A stretch of 64,000 nucleotides of DNA. Source: Trichobilharzia regenti. Its lineage: Eukaryota > Platyhelminthes > Trematoda > Strigeidida > Schistosomatidae. Position 1 is the first letter of the stretch; every line of letters begins with the position of its first letter. This document shows positions 28,573-39,458 of this stretch, in pieces. Under the pieces are notes generated by a model. That model ran no database searches and was not told the origin of the DNA. It saw only the letters and a program-made list of their open reading frames with translations. Both the position numbers and the translations under genes were made by a program. Location: positions 16,971,452 to 17,035,451 of the forward strand of contig OX235267.1 in the NCBI GenBank assembly GCA_944472135.2, written 5' to 3'.

Positions 28573-31116
28573 TTGTTTAGACAAGATCGACTATGCTCCA
28601 GAAAGAAAAGAGGTGGAGGTGTTGCAACTTTCATTCATTCTCAATGGTCAACTTCAAATAATGTATGTTTTTTTTACTCTAATGACTTTATTGATTGTAT
28701 AACGGTCAAATGCCGCCCGAAACACTTATCCAAGTTTAAATACGTCTTCATCTCTAACATTTATGTTACTCCTGGCTGTTCTGCCTCAGATCTATCTGAT
28801 TTTGCTGATGAATTCACTGAATTCGCCGTTACACATCTTGAAAACTCTTTATCAGTTGTCACAGGAGATTTTAACTGCTGTGATTGTTCTTTCCTCGTAT
28901 CATTAGGTCATGCCAATATTGTTAAATTCCCTACTCGACTTGATAAAACTCTTGACCTAGTGTTCATTAATGATGAGAAAATATATGAAGTACGCAGACG
29001 TGCTCCTATCATGAACTCAGATCATTGTATTATTCGGATATTACCTAAGATATACAGCAGATCTCACTTTAATATCTTCTCAAATCTGTCCAAGAAAACA
29101 CAGCAAAGGTGTTACTCACAAGAAAATATGCTCAAACTAAGATGTATGCTAAATGACACTAACTGGGAACTTTTCAACGAACACAAACTGGATGATACTA
29201 TTTCCAATTTGACTGACTATCTTAAATTCTGTCTTGATATATGCTGTCCAAAACAGATAATTTTCAAAAGAATGGATCGTTTCTCTTCCCCTCATCTCAA
29301 AAAACTTCGTAGAGAAAAAGAGAAGCTGTACAAGACAAAGAATAAATCTGGTCTTAAGAAGATAAACACCCAAATTAAATCTGAAATCAAGAGACTAAAC
29401 AACATTTATAATCAAACAATACTATCTTGTAAAACTTCAGAAAACATATGGAAGCTTTTTAGAGAAATTACTGGTTGTGGTAAGCATAATAATTTTGCCT
29501 CTTCTATTGATGTAAATACTCTCAATAGATCTTTCATCCGCCCTCCAAATGTCCTTTCTGCCTTCAATTTAACTAATAACACGACCAGTGACTTTCATCG
29601 TTTCAATACTTCTGATGTTCTTAAATGTTTGAAATCTCTTAAACCTTCCCAGAGTCTAGGCCCTGATGGTATACCTGCCATTGTTTTAAAGAAATGTGCT
29701 GATATTTTAAGTAACCCACTTACAAGCATTTTCAATACTTCTTTTTCTAATTATGTTGTACCTTCTCTGTGGAAAGATATTAAAATCATCCCTGTACCCA
29801 AGTCTGGTTCTGGAGATAGTGTTAAGTTTAGACCAATTGCCATTACCTCTCCTTTTTTGAAACTGATGGAGAAATTACTGTTACAAAAACTCATTCCCTC
29901 CCTAAGCTTCTCAAATGATCCAAAGCAGTTTGCTTACAAACAGGGTAGAAGTACTTTGGATGCTGCTGCTGTGTTTCATCACAACATTGTATCCTCCTTA
30001 GACAAAGGGGCCAAGTATGTCCGTTGTACTTTCCTTGATTACACATCTGCTTTTGACTCTGTACCTAGAGGCCTTTTGTTAAACAAGCTTAGCCTTACAC
30101 AAACTGAGTCCTGGGCTATCAACTGGCTGCACTCTTACTTCTCCAATAGGATGCAGTACACGGTATATAATGGTGTAGCTTCCTCTCCTTTGCTTACTGA
30201 AGCTGGTGTTCCTCAGGGTGCTGTTCTCTCGCCGTTTCTCTTTTCCTTCTTCTTACATGACTTACCTCTCTCAGACGAAATCAACTTCGTCAAATATGCA
30301 GATGACCTGACTGTTTCGCTTCCCGTTAAGTCTCAGTCAGACTGCTTCAAATTAAATAGCTTCCTGTCGGACATCAGTCAGTGGTCTAAACTAAATGGCC
30401 TCACGCTGAATCCCTCAAAATGCCAGACTGTCGACTTCTCCTTTAGGCATAAACGAGATCTACAAACACTAGTAAGCACTCATGATGTCTGTAGAATTGA
30501 GGGGACTATAATTGAAACAAAGTCTAATGCAAAATACCTCGGATTAGTTATATCTTCCGACCTTACTTGGTCATCTCATATCCAAATGATTTCCAAGAAA
30601 GTGTTTCGTCTAACCTACTACATTAAGAAACTCAGACTAACTGGAGTCCCTCAACCTCTGCTTTCACAATTTGTCAACTCTCGTATCCTACCTATTCTAC
30701 TTTACTGTTCCCCGTTAGTCTTTCCTGGGTTACTGAAAAAGGATTATACCATCCTGAGAAGGATGTTGAAGGTAGTTAGTAGGACTAGCGGTGTAAAACT
30801 CAGTCAGCTCGTCACAACATTAGTGGATAAGCATCTGAATACATGCGAGAAATGGTCTAAAACCATACTCTCTGACCCCCAACACCCCCTCTATTCCCAA
30901 CTCTCTCCTTGCATCTCATCAGGTAGAACCAGAAATCAGTACAAAATAATATATGCTCGTACAACCAAGTATAGGAACTCAACGATACCATATTTGGCCC
31001 GTGTTCTAAGTGACAGAGACAATGTTAGCGTGAAACCTATGACTTGCTTTGTTGTTAATAACATAATTTTGGCCCTTGTTATTTCCCCCTTACACTCTCT
31101 TATTTGTACTCTATAG
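28573..31116 (+). CDS. CR1 endonuclease remainder plus reverse transcriptase
   Basis: 847 codons, opening at TTG so not a real start. Endonuclease: RKKRGGGVATFIHS (about 13-26), VVTGDFNCCD (about 96-105), TLDLVFIND, and MNSDHCII (about 146-153, catalytic Asp/His). RT: SLGPDGIPAIVLKK, VPKSGSGDSVKFRPIAITSP, FAYKQGRSTLDAAAVFHHN, FLDYTSAFDSVPR (motif A), AGVPQGAVLSPFLFS (motif B), KYADDLTVSL (motif C, YADD). The RT is complete and uninterrupted, which is the main reason to think that this lineage was recently active. Confidence 0.88.
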   Translation: MFRQDRLCSRKKRGGGVATFIHSQWSTSNNVCFFYSNDFIDCITVKCRPKHLSKFKYVFISNIYVTPGCSASDLSDFADEFTEFAVTHLENSLSVVTGDFNCCDCSFLVSLGHANIVKFPTRLDKTLDLVFINDEKIYEVRRRAPIMNSDHCIIRILPKIYSRSHFNIFSNLSKKTQQRCYSQENMLKLRCMLNDTNWELFNEHKLDDTISNLTDYLKFCLDICCPKQIIFKRMDRFSSPHLKKLRREKEKLYKTKNKSGLKKINTQIKSEIKRLNNIYNQTILSCKTSENIWKLFREITGCGKHNNFASSIDVNTLNRSFIRPPNVLSAFNLTNNTTSDFHRFNTSDVLKCLKSLKPSQSLGPDGIPAIVLKKCADILSNPLTSIFNTSFSNYVVPSLWKDIKIIPVPKSGSGDSVKFRPIAITSPFLKLMEKLLLQKLIPSLSFSNDPKQFAYKQGRSTLDAAAVFHHNIVSSLDKGAKYVRCTFLDYTSAFDSVPRGLLLNKLSLTQTESWAINWLHSYFSNRMQYTVYNGVASSPLLTEAGVPQGAVLSPFLFSFFLHDLPLSDEINFVKYADDLTVSLPVKSQSDCFKLNSFLSDISQWSKLNGLTLNPSKCQTVDFSFRHKRDLQTLVSTHDVCRIEGTIIETKSNAKYLGLVISSDLTWSSHIQMISKKVFRLTYYIKKLRLTGVPQPLLSQFVNSRILPILLYCSPLVFPGLLKKDYTILRRMLKVVSRTSGVKLSQLVTTLVDKHLNTCEKWSKTILSDPQHPLYSQLSPCISSGRTRNQYKIIYARTTKYRNSTIPYLARVLSDRDNVSVKPMTCFVVNNIILALVISPLHSLICTL

Positions 31117-31874
31117 TGAACAACCTTCTTAAACATACTTAGCTGCTTAAAATTATTATCATTGGCTTACTTTTTTGTACTTTTCTCTATTCCTTCTTTT
31201 GTATATCTACTGGGTCCGACTATATTATCACTATGATTATTAAAAATTGTCCTGTCATTAACCATCATGTAATATCAGTTTTGTGGTTGTTCTTTGTTCG
31301 GCACTATTTAACTGACAATCTTGTTTGTGAACGCCACTATCGCTATCTTAAAAATTTTGTATTATGCAGGTTTACTCACACTACCACTACAAACACTGCA
31401 TTAGTGCTGACAATAAAAAAAACCTGAAATGTTTATTTTATGATTGTTTAGTGTTGTTCAATCAAATTAACTGATCATCTTGGCTATAAACATTCTTAAG
31501 AACATCTCATAACTTCTTGTATGATTATAGCTTTTACTGTTCACCACGCATACACATATCATAGCTTCCACTACCCAATACTGAAATATTTTTCATTATT
31601 GGTGTTTATCTTCCTTTCTACATGGTATTTTTATTTGCATTTTTTATTGTTATTTCTGTGTTTCTTTTTGGTTTTTTTATATTTATTTTTTGTAATACTC
31701 CTTTTAAATGTACGATGAAATTAGATGCAATATTGTAGATATGTGCTGAAAATTCCACACTATACCCCAAGTACTGTTTCTGGAATAAAAGCGAAATTAT
31801 TATTATTAAATTCTGAGAGTTCCATTCTGTATTATAAGTACTGTTTTTGAATAAAGTAAATTATTATTATTAAT

Positions 31875-33025
31875 GAAGCACTTGGATAGAACTTGGATAA
31901 AACTATTAAATTGTGTCTTTCAACATCCAGTTCAATATATTCAAATATACGAACAGATAAAAGGAACACCAATGAGATAGCCCATAAGAAGATTAATTGC
32001 TGAAGGCGTTACGAAAAGATTAGAATTAATAGCCCTCCCTACACATAATGAAACCAAAAATCTGGGCACGGTACTTTGGTGATACATATTTGTGATAATT
32101 GAAAGAAATGATTTCGGATATAGGCAGAAATTAATAAACGCAATATTTGAAGATATTAAATTCAAAACGAACAAGAATTAGGCAATAAAAATCGATTCTT
32201 AGATATGCTATTCAAGACAACTAACACGGAAAATTCAGAAACACAAGTAATTAGAAAATCAGAGCACAATGACCGTCTTCAAGAAAGAGAATGAATACCT
32301 ACACAATTTTATCAAAAATGTTTCAACTCGAGTCAAGACACAGATAACAAGCCAACGTCAAAAACGATTAGAAAACTCATCTCTGAAATAACACCAAGAA
32401 TACTAAGACCATTTGAAATAGATACAGCACACAAGCTAGTCAGCCAGCACATTCACAACATTCGATATTGTGCACACTGAAAGACCCATCCAACAGAAAA
32501 AGAAGATAAAATCAACACCACTTACAAAACAAATTGCATGTATGAACTGTAACAGACATTACATCGGCCAAAGTGGGCGTCACTTTTGAATCAGAATCCA
32601 GGAGCATGACATGATATATATTCCTTCTTATCAGTGAATGCGGATAATTATAGACACCAATGAGATGATTGGGATAATTTCGAAATTTTAAACAGAGGAA
32701 AAAGTGCCAGAGAATTCCTAGAAGCCTGGTACTCAAGTGAATCAGCCAGCGATTAACAAACATTATAATATAGACCAAATCTACCAACAAATAGAAAGTA
32801 AATCATGTCACGAGAAAGTTTAAAATCCGAGTCAAAACAAAATGATCAATAGAGACGTAAATCAACAACCAGTTACGATAGTGGTTCCTAGCAGACACAA
32901 TTATATCATCTTTCATGAAGAATTAAATAAGTTGATTTTATACTAAAATCCGCGCTGAAGCGATGTTGTCTAGAAGATGTGGACGACGAAAGCTTCGCAA
33001 TTGAATCAACCAGCTCAGAGATCAC
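31875..33025 (+). pseudogene. PLE-b remnant with 3' hammerhead-like end (A)
   Basis: Broken frames give YIQIYEQIKGTPMR (motif B region), RFLDMLFKTTNTENSETQVI, IRKLISEITPRILRPFEID, CNRHYIGQSGRH (nuclease YIG), SAREFLEAWYSSES and IYQQIESKSCHEKV. The ending matches the PLE-b insert at 1759-2270 and terminates with a ribozyme-like motif and AACCAGCTCAGAG. In copy B the part after about 51345 is missing. Confidence 0.7.
32952..32998 (+). ncRNA. hammerhead-like motif, PLE-b 3' end (A)
   Basis: CTGAAGCGA, then GTTGTC pairing with GACGAC (6 bp, one G-T) around a longer loop, then GAAAGCTTCGC. Core CUGANGA has an extra base (CTGAAGCGA), so it is probably inactive. It shares architecture with 1799-1838 and 36467-36506. 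Confidence 0.5.
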
Positions 33026-33329
33026 AACTGATTCAAAGTGTTTGTGATTATAATCATAGTTCAGTATCAGGCGACGTCATACATTAAATAGTTTATAGAT
33101 CTTGAAAAGAGATGCAAAAATAATAAAATCACTAAGCAGTTGATACATCACATAACACAATGAGAAGTTTGATAAGAAATGCCTTCGCATTGCAAGCGAT
33201 ATATTGACCAAATTATTAAATCAGACAAGTTTTCAACGTGAGAATAACAATGTTGCAATCGTAATACTAAGGGAATGAGACCTAGAATAAATAAACAAAA
33301 TGACAAAAAAGTAAGCGTTTATCCCTTCT

Positions 33330-34041
33330 TTCAATTCTCCAGCTAAAGTAGAAATAAGGCCTATACATACTTCTTTTGTATGCAGGCATCTGGCATAGAG
33401 ACCCTCAGCCGCAGAGTTAGAGCTATATGCTCAGAAGAAGTAAGTGAAGATAAATTACGCATTGTGTGTGATACTTTGATTGAAAGTAGCTATCCGACAA
33501 ATTTATCAAGAAATGCTTGACAAAGAAAGCTTTTATATTTACGACACCTATTCAAGGGCAGTATACGTAGCGAAATATTTACTCAGAAACTAAGAAAATC
33601 ACTTTAAAGAACTTTTAATGCTGGCGAATTACACGTCTTATTCTATACACGACCGATGGTGATTCCTCGACTGAAGATGAAGTACCTAGACTAGCCACTG
33701 ATATTCGACTGCGCTTGTGGAGCGCGTTTCATCGGCCGTTGCTTTAGGAACTTGATTCTTCATGCTCGAGAAATTCTCACACTGTGGCTAAGTAAAGGTG
33801 CGGTGAAAATCATTAACAGTTCAATATTGAACCATCTTGTGCAAACCGGCTACAAAGCCAGTGTGGAAGAATCCTTCTCTGTCATCTATCGGTTGCCTGA
33901 TGAATTACCGAAATCATCGAAGCACTGCATGCTCCAAACAAGAGAGGCTATTGAAATTCGCGTGAAACAACCAGTGCTCTGTGTTCAAAAGCAGGAAGTC
34001 CAGCCCCTACTACTTCCCCGGTCAGCCTTCAGTATAGACTA
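33330..34041 (+). pseudogene. PLE fragment, linker and GIY-YIG
   Basis: From LSRRVRAICSEEVSEDKLRI through LLYLRHLFKGSIRSEIF to CACGARFIGRCFRN (GIY-YIG start; FIG) and the 96-codon frame 33752-34042 (NSSILNHLVQTGYKASVEES, LQTREAIEIRVKQPVLCVQK). A few frame breaks. Present only in copy A because copy B is deleted here. Confidence 0.7.
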
Positions 34042-34149
34042 AAAATTCAAGAATTTGTATTATCATCTTTCCTAATTTTTCTGACATTCACTTTATTGTT
34101 ATGTTGATGCCACTGAACGGTAATCTGTTGATATTATTGATTTCATTTT

Positions 34150-34480
34150 ATCTAAAAATTGATGTTGTTTAAAACACTAATTCATTCATTCATTGACTAT
34201 AATGTATGTATAACTGTAGAGCCTGACGATGAAGTTACCGAAAAGAGTATTCTTTGTTCAATAACCATTCTTTTGAAAATTCGTCAGTGGTCAAGGCCTT
34301 TTTTGTCTTTAGAAGTTTAGAAGGAAGAAGACTCAGCAAGTTAGCATGAAATCGATAGATGATTTTGAAATGATGTTCAGGGTTGGAAGAGTGCAGTGTG
34401 GATCTACAAGTATCCTAGAATAGAGCTTCTCACACCCTTCTTTTTTCCTTGTCAATACCGATTTCCTAACTCATCGCATT
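34150..34480. other. PLE end motif, otherwise unassigned
   Basis: 34205-34260 carries the terminal motif (GTATAACTGTAGAGCCTGAC, CCGAAAAGAGTATTCTTTG). 34300-34440 resembles, in reverse, the nuclease-region DNA of 18030-18150 (TTAGAAGGAAGAAGACTCAG). Confidence 0.45.
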
Positions 34481-34489
34481 ATTTTCAAT

Positions 34490-34655
34490 TATTGGTTCCT
34501 TAGGGATTTTGTTTGATTTCATCATGAGCTGACATCAGTTAGATAACCACTAGAAAACTTAGGAGCACTGGACAGCTGTTTCTTCCTAGTTTAGGACTCT
34601 TCATCAGTACGCACTGCTGATGTCAGCTCATGATGAAATCCTCCATGCAATCATC
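34490..34655 (-). mobile_element. H2 hammerhead SINE fragment
   Basis: Minus strand: CTGATGAAGAGTCC, TAAACTAGGAAGAAACAGCT, GTCCAGTGCTCC, then the tail. Relative to the consensus core, ATG is inserted and the C before GAAA is changed. The tRNA head is missing. Next to it 34617-34655 repeats the tail in the opposite direction. Confidence 0.6.
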
Positions 34656-34724
34656 GCATTATTAATAAAGTTATTTAGTTTGCCATTCCAGATATTCTCA
34701 ATTCCCAAACCTCATTTAGTTGTT

Positions 34725-34860
34725 GATAAGCCTGGCAAAGAGGGAATGTCGGGCATGAGGCTAGTAATCATACTCCGTAAAAATAAAACCAGTGCTGTCG
34801 AAAATTAAAAGCTCTAGCTGGAAGCCCTGTGTTTCACTAGGAACTCAAATGAATAAGATA
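34725..34860 (+). repeat. tRNA-SINE body/tail fragment
   Basis: GGCAAAGAGGGAATGTCGGG, CATGAGGCTAGTAATCAT, GCTCTAGCTGGAAGCCCTGT, GTTTCACTAGGAACTCAAAT: body and tail of the SINE at 14148-14377 without the head. Confidence 0.6.
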
Positions 34861-35232
34861 GTAATAGAAAAAAATATATTAATAAATACGAACATAAAAT
34901 TTACTATAAATTACAGACAGAATACAGAGTTTCACTTCTCAGATCTCGGAATTCTGCAAATACGGATAGAAATATATGAAATATATCCATAGTGAAGAAT
35001 TCAAGGCCTGATTGTATCTAAATTATGATAGCTTCCGTTAAACAAGCTGCAGAAAAGTTTGGTTTGGACACTGTTATATCACACTGCCAAATGGTTTTCC
35101 TTCGACAGATAGAATGTCTGATGAACCTCATATTAGTGAGATATATTTTTTTACGAGAATTCCGTTATGGATAAGACTTTATCTTGATAAAGTCATATGG
35201 TGTTTGCAGTAATATTTAGGATGGCATTATTT

Positions 35233-35465
35233 TATTCCTTTACGTTCCCAATGGGAAATAGGGTTTCAAGCTAGAGCCTTGAAGTTTCAGTAGCAGTTGT
35301 GAATATTTTTACGGGTGGAAGTGCTAGCCTCATGCCCAACCTTCCCTCTTTACCACTCTTATTACTGGCTTAGCAAAGTGAAGGAGTGCATCAGTGGCCG
35401 GGGATCGAACCTTGAAATCATATATGGTTGGCGAGAATTCTATCACTGTGTCACCGACGCAAAGG
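35233..35465 (-). mobile_element. tRNA-headed SINE, minus copy
   Basis: Complete length (about 233 bp). On the minus strand: TGCGTCGGTGACACAGTGAT head, GGTTCGATCCCCGGCCACTG B box, TTTGCTAAGCCAGTAATAAG-like body, GGCATGAGGCTAGCACTTCC and the TTTCCCATTGGGAAC tail. Confidence 0.75.
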
Positions 35466-35754
35466 CTGGGATTCAAGCCTAAAATCTCACTCAGGCAGAA
35501 CGAGATCTGTAGGCTAAGGGACCGTGTGGACCCATTTAAATAAAATAATATAATTTACCAAATACTTTTCAATGTAGTCAGTTAAATAGGTCAGACTAGT
35601 AGATCAGGAGTATTGAGATCATCAGAACATAAGAATTTAGTTAAAATTAAAATGACTGACCCGAGAAAATAAGTAATTTAGAGAAAAAAATTAGCAGCAA
35701 TTGCACTGCATGCACTAACACACAACCACACAATAGCATGGTGGGAGAGGGTCG
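35466..35754. other. no recognisable gene
   Basis: AT-rich; nothing recognised. Confidence 0.35.
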
Positions 35755-36030
35755 AAATTCTAAAACGTAATGTACGTTGGTGGAAAGAGAGACTGACCAC
35801 TGAATCCTGGTTCATTGAGTCTACATCCAACACATGTAATAGATTTAAAACAACTAGTTCCCTTTATGAATTTAGATAAAGCAGTAAGAAGACGTAATTT
35901 GACTGAATCCTGTAACGTATTTGCGCAACATATTTCGAACAATTTGACCACACACGGACTTGTCATGTAATGGAAGTGACTCAACACAAATACCAGAGAT
36001 ATGGAGGATATTATTACCAGTCAAATCAGA
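35755..36030 (+). pseudogene. PLE-c C-terminal remnant (A)
   Basis: RWWKERLTTESWFIESTSNT with CNRFKTTSSLYEF, then CNGSDSTQIPEIWRILL in another frame, corresponding to KWKERLITESKFIKITPDTC and SVQLSTTWNIIP in PLE-c (15600-15734). The matching segment of copy B is 51385-51660. Confidence 0.6.
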
Positions 36031-36436
36031 GGATAATAAATAATCTTAAAATATACTCAATTCACATTATAACATTATAACAGGTTACTTATATTTACTA
36101 CGAAAACATTTTATTTCACATCTTATTGACTAACGACACCTGTCTTATTCCCTATTGTATTATATTTATTGATAACACTAATATTATTATTTCCAGACGT
36201 GCTTTATCTTCCATTCTGTTTCACACAAGTCATATTTTATTTAAATGTCTAATCCATTTTTACTCACGTATATAAACAAAGTTATAAGGTTGTTTGGTTA
36301 CCCTGATATGATTATGAACATTAATAAATTAGGGTGCTCGAAACGTGGTCATCAGTAAATAATACTGTATTACCCTACACTGTGTGATTTTATCACAATC
36401 AAATTTTATCCATAATGGAATTATACCTTTGCAATA
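36031..36436 (+). other. PLE-c 3' UTR-like sequence
   Basis: AT-rich and non-coding, shared with copy B (51640-52055). It contains GTGCTCGAAACGTGGTCATC and a terminal ACACTGTGTGATTTTATCAC. Confidence 0.4.
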
Positions 36437-36466
36437 AGTAGTGTTCTCTGAGCTGGTTGGTTTAGT

Positions 36467-36506
36467 CCAGGAGCTTTCGTCGTCCTTCTGGACAATATCT
36501 TCAGCG
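36467..36506 (-). ncRNA. hammerhead-like motif, PLE-b 3' end (A)
   Basis: Minus strand: CGCTGAAGATA, stem TTGTCC / GGACGA with an AGAA loop, then CGAAAGCTCCTGG. CUGANGA and GAAA are both intact and stem II is fully paired though different in sequence from 1799-1838. The flank CCAACCAGCTCAGAG is the PLE-b terminus. Repeated at 52078-52117 in copy B. Confidence 0.6.
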
Positions 36507-36540
36507 TAAGTTTTAGCATAAAGTGAACTAATTTAAATAT

Positions 36541-37077
36541 ATAGAAAAGAAAAAGTGTTCAGCAAAGAGTTACTCTTTTCGGCGATATCATTCTCAAGCT
36601 GTACAAATCGCAAATTTAAAGTAATTTGTCTTGGCAACAAAAGGAATATTTCCAAAGATGTGTTAATGCAATTGTTAGTTTTTGACAAACAGATTACGTA
36701 ATTTTGAAGGCGTTAATCGGTTAGAAACTAAAATAAAGTTACAAAAGTAGGTTGGGTGACGTAATCTAATTGGTAGGGTTCAATGAAAAAATGAATGAGA
36801 GTCAAGTTAATAATCTGAGTAGAATTCACTTGAAAATGAATGAGAGTTAAGTTAATAAGCTGAGTAGAATTCACTTAAAAATAAACGAAAATCGAGTTAG
36901 CAACAGTCGTCATGAGCGTAGAGATTTAATAGAGGGTGGGGGTAGAAAATAATGCAATTAAGAAATAGACAAACAAAGAAGAAAGAGGTAAGACAAAATT
37001 ACGTATTTGGTGTTAAGATAGATCAGGACCATTGTAGATTTAGTGACTGAACAAACTTCTTTTGTATGCAGAGTTCA
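36541..37077 (-). repeat. PLE-e pseudo-LTR, downstream copy
   Basis: 537 bp. Contains the terminal motif in reverse (CAGCAAAGAGTTACTCTTTT, GCGATATCATTCTCAAGCTG) and an internal 45-bp tandem unit, two copies plus a diverged third (GAATGAGAGTCAAGTTAATA). Covers the ORF's C-terminal codons (ELCIQKKFVQSLNLQWS). Confidence 0.8.
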
Positions 37078-39413
37078 GGATTCAATATGTGAATTGCCAT
37101 TGCTTCTGCAGTTTGAAGAAGTTTAATTCGTACTCTTTTGGCAAGATTTCCACGTATTGTGTAGATAACTGAGAAGTTGTTTTGTGGGTTTGCTTGGTGT
37201 CCGGATTCGATCAAGTGTTCTAGGATGGAGCTGTGGCGGGGGGATCTTCTTTCTCCTTTATAAAACCATGAAGGTAAGTGTTCGCTGATTCGTTTGGATA
37301 GCAAACGCTGGGTACGGCCGACATACCTAGCTCCACATGAGCAGGTGAATTGGTAGATGCACATTGATGAGGCCCCCAGTGGAAGCTTATCCTTCACGTT
37401 CGTGCGAATCATTGGTTTCGTAGAGAAAGTTAGTCTGAGTTCCGCTGCGAAGAAGGTTTTCTTCAGTGAACGGCACAGGCGGTTTCTAAGTATTTCTGCT
37501 GAAGAATCTCCGTTGAATTGTAGATTCAAATAGAGAAGTTTCTTGGGAGCAGTAAGCATGGATGGTTTTTGTGTTTTCGGCTTCATAGCTTTTGTGATGA
37601 AACGTTCCGGGTAACCGTTTTCAAGAAGGATTCTTTTCAGGGTCTTCAGCTCTTCTTCTATAGTTTCCGGACTGCAAATGTTGTGGATTCTGTGAGTCAG
37701 TGAGCGGATCAGATTTCGTTTTGTATATATAGGCACCCAACTGTGAAAGCTGATGAGTTGTCCATTCCATGTCGGTTTTCTGTGAATGGATCTTTTGAGT
37801 GTCCCATCTTGTTCGCGTCTTGCTAGTTGCACGTCCAGAAAAGATATTGTTGCGTTGGACTCCTTCTCTAGTGTGAACTGGATTGCTGGATGGCAACTGT
37901 TGAAGAAGTCCAATATGTTCTCCAAATTTTCCTCATTATTGGCGATAATAAAAGTATCGTCCACGTATCTCTTGTAGAATCCGAAGTTATCTATTATCTT
38001 CTTTAGGTGTGTATTTTCTAGTTTTGACATGAAAATATCTGCAAGCAGCGGGCCGAGTGGTGAGCCCATAGCTATACCATCTTTTTGTCTATATATTTCA
38101 TTATTGAAAGTGAATTGGACGTTTAGAGTACATCTTAATAGGAGTTCCTTCAAATAGTCAGTGGGGATACCAATGTTCATCTCCTTTGAATCAATATATT
38201 CACATATATAGCATATTGTTTCGGTTAGTGGGACGTTTGTAAACAGTGATACCACATCTAGTGAGAACATGGTTTGATTGGAAACGCTGACGTTTTCAAT
38301 GGAATTGACAAAATCGAAGGAGTCTCGAAGTGAGTGGCGGGAGATTTGCTTTCTGACTGGTTCTAGTATGTTTACTAGCCATTGTGCGGTACTGTGATAA
38401 GGTGAATTAGTCATATCGAGAATGGGTCGAAGAGGTACGTTTTTCTTGTGCACTTTTGGTAGTCCATATAGCCGGGGTATATTTGAGCCCGACGGTTTCA
38501 ACGATTCGAAGGTTTCGAGATCGATGAATGATTCAGTCTTTAGTTTTCGGAGAAGGTTCGTTAGTTTTTGTTCAGTTTGTTCCGTCATGTTCTTTTCCTT
38601 TGCTGGTTTTATGAATTTAGATTCGTCGGATAGGATGGTCAGCATTTTACTTACGTAGTCTTCACGATTCATGACTACGATTCCCCCACCTTTATCCGGG
38701 CGTAACAGAATAATCTCTTTGTTGTTTATTAATTCCTTGAGCTCTTTATAGTGTTTTTTGGTCAGTATTGACTTTCCATTTGGTTTGGTATTCATAAATT
38801 TATGGCAACTGTCGAGTACTACCGACCTGAACTGTTGCAGGCTCTCTTCGGAAGTTGGTGATAGATCATGTGTTTGGTTTATCAGGTTTTCGAACTGGAC
38901 TTGGGATTGAAGTTTTTGGATTTTTGATGGTTTTGTGCAGAACTTTGGACCGAGGGACAGTGCTTCTAGTTGAAGTTCTGACAGCTCAATGTTTGACAGG
39001 TTAAATACGTATTTTTCTGGATTGCTTGGGAATGGACGTTCAGGGTCACTCGTCGGCTTCAGGCTTTTAATAAGGTTTGACTTGGCATTCTCACATTGTT
39101 TCTGTGCAACTTCTTCGACATATTCTTCGAACGATTGGCGTAGTTCTTGGTCTAAATCGTGAACTGCGTGAGCTCGTAAGTCAACATTTCGTTCTAGTTC
39201 AGGGATACGTGATTGGATGGAGTCAATGTTGTTTAGTGTGTGTCGCCTGAGCGTTCTGGTATTCGGATGGATGTGGTTTCGTCTGAGGGACTTCCAGTAC
39301 ATCTTTGGATATTCGTGCCGATCTAAACATTCTCTCAAGAACTGAATCTCTGCCTTCGCTACTGCAAGCTTGACGGAGTAACGCAGGAAACGGTCCAGCT
39401 CCTTCACCGTCAC
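37023..39413 (-). CDS. PLE-e reverse transcriptase / GIY-YIG endonuclease
   Basis: 796 codons without a stop, the longest intact retroelement ORF here. It copies element RNA and nicks target DNA. Domains: an N-terminal region with coiled-coil-like LERNVDLRAHAVHDLDQEL; RPDKGGGIVVMNREDY (about 240-255); LYGLPKVHKKNVPLRPILD, typical of PLEs; FSLDVVSLFTNVPL (motif A); YRQKDGIAMGSPLGPLLADI (motif B); YKRYVDDTFII (motif C); ISFLDVQLARR; then the nuclease CIYQFTCSCGARYVGRTQR (about 690-710; YVG for YIG), ISEHLPSWF, SSILEHLIESGHQ and AEAMAIHILNPELCIQKK. The frame opens at GTG and remains open upstream into the pseudo-LTR, so the start is unresolved. Confidence 0.9.
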   Translation of the reverse strand: MTVKELDRFLRYSVKLAVAKAEIQFLRECLDRHEYPKMYWKSLRRNHIHPNTRTLRRHTLNNIDSIQSRIPELERNVDLRAHAVHDLDQELRQSFEEYVEEVAQKQCENAKSNLIKSLKPTSDPERPFPSNPEKYVFNLSNIELSELQLEALSLGPKFCTKPSKIQKLQSQVQFENLINQTHDLSPTSEESLQQFRSVVLDSCHKFMNTKPNGKSILTKKHYKELKELINNKEIILLRPDKGGGIVVMNREDYVSKMLTILSDESKFIKPAKEKNMTEQTEQKLTNLLRKLKTESFIDLETFESLKPSGSNIPRLYGLPKVHKKNVPLRPILDMTNSPYHSTAQWLVNILEPVRKQISRHSLRDSFDFVNSIENVSVSNQTMFSLDVVSLFTNVPLTETICYICEYIDSKEMNIGIPTDYLKELLLRCTLNVQFTFNNEIYRQKDGIAMGSPLGPLLADIFMSKLENTHLKKIIDNFGFYKRYVDDTFIIANNEENLENILDFFNSCHPAIQFTLEKESNATISFLDVQLARREQDGTLKRSIHRKPTWNGQLISFHSWVPIYTKRNLIRSLTHRIHNICSPETIEEELKTLKRILLENGYPERFITKAMKPKTQKPSMLTAPKKLLYLNLQFNGDSSAEILRNRLCRSLKKTFFAAELRLTFSTKPMIRTNVKDKLPLGASSMCIYQFTCSCGARYVGRTQRLLSKRISEHLPSWFYKGERRSPRHSSILEHLIESGHQANPQNNFSVIYTIRGNLAKRVRIKLLQTAEAMAIHILNPELCIQKKFVQSLNLQWS

Positions 39414-39458
39414 TGGGTCCTTGCAACGTTTCAGTAGCTTGAAAATACTTATTGAGTC

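Larger units (their letters stand above)
28236..31870 (+). mobile_element. CR1/Jockey-group LINE, copy A, nearly intact
   Basis: Endonuclease and RT ORFs followed by a 3' UTR ending in ATTATTATT. The last about 60 bp of the tail (AAATTCTGAGAGTTCCATTC, ending AAATTATTATTATT) partly repeats the preceding 3' end (31720-31810). Schistosomes carry several CR1-type families (SR1, SR3, Perere series); I cannot choose between them from memory. The homologue in copy B has two insertions. Confidence 0.85.
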
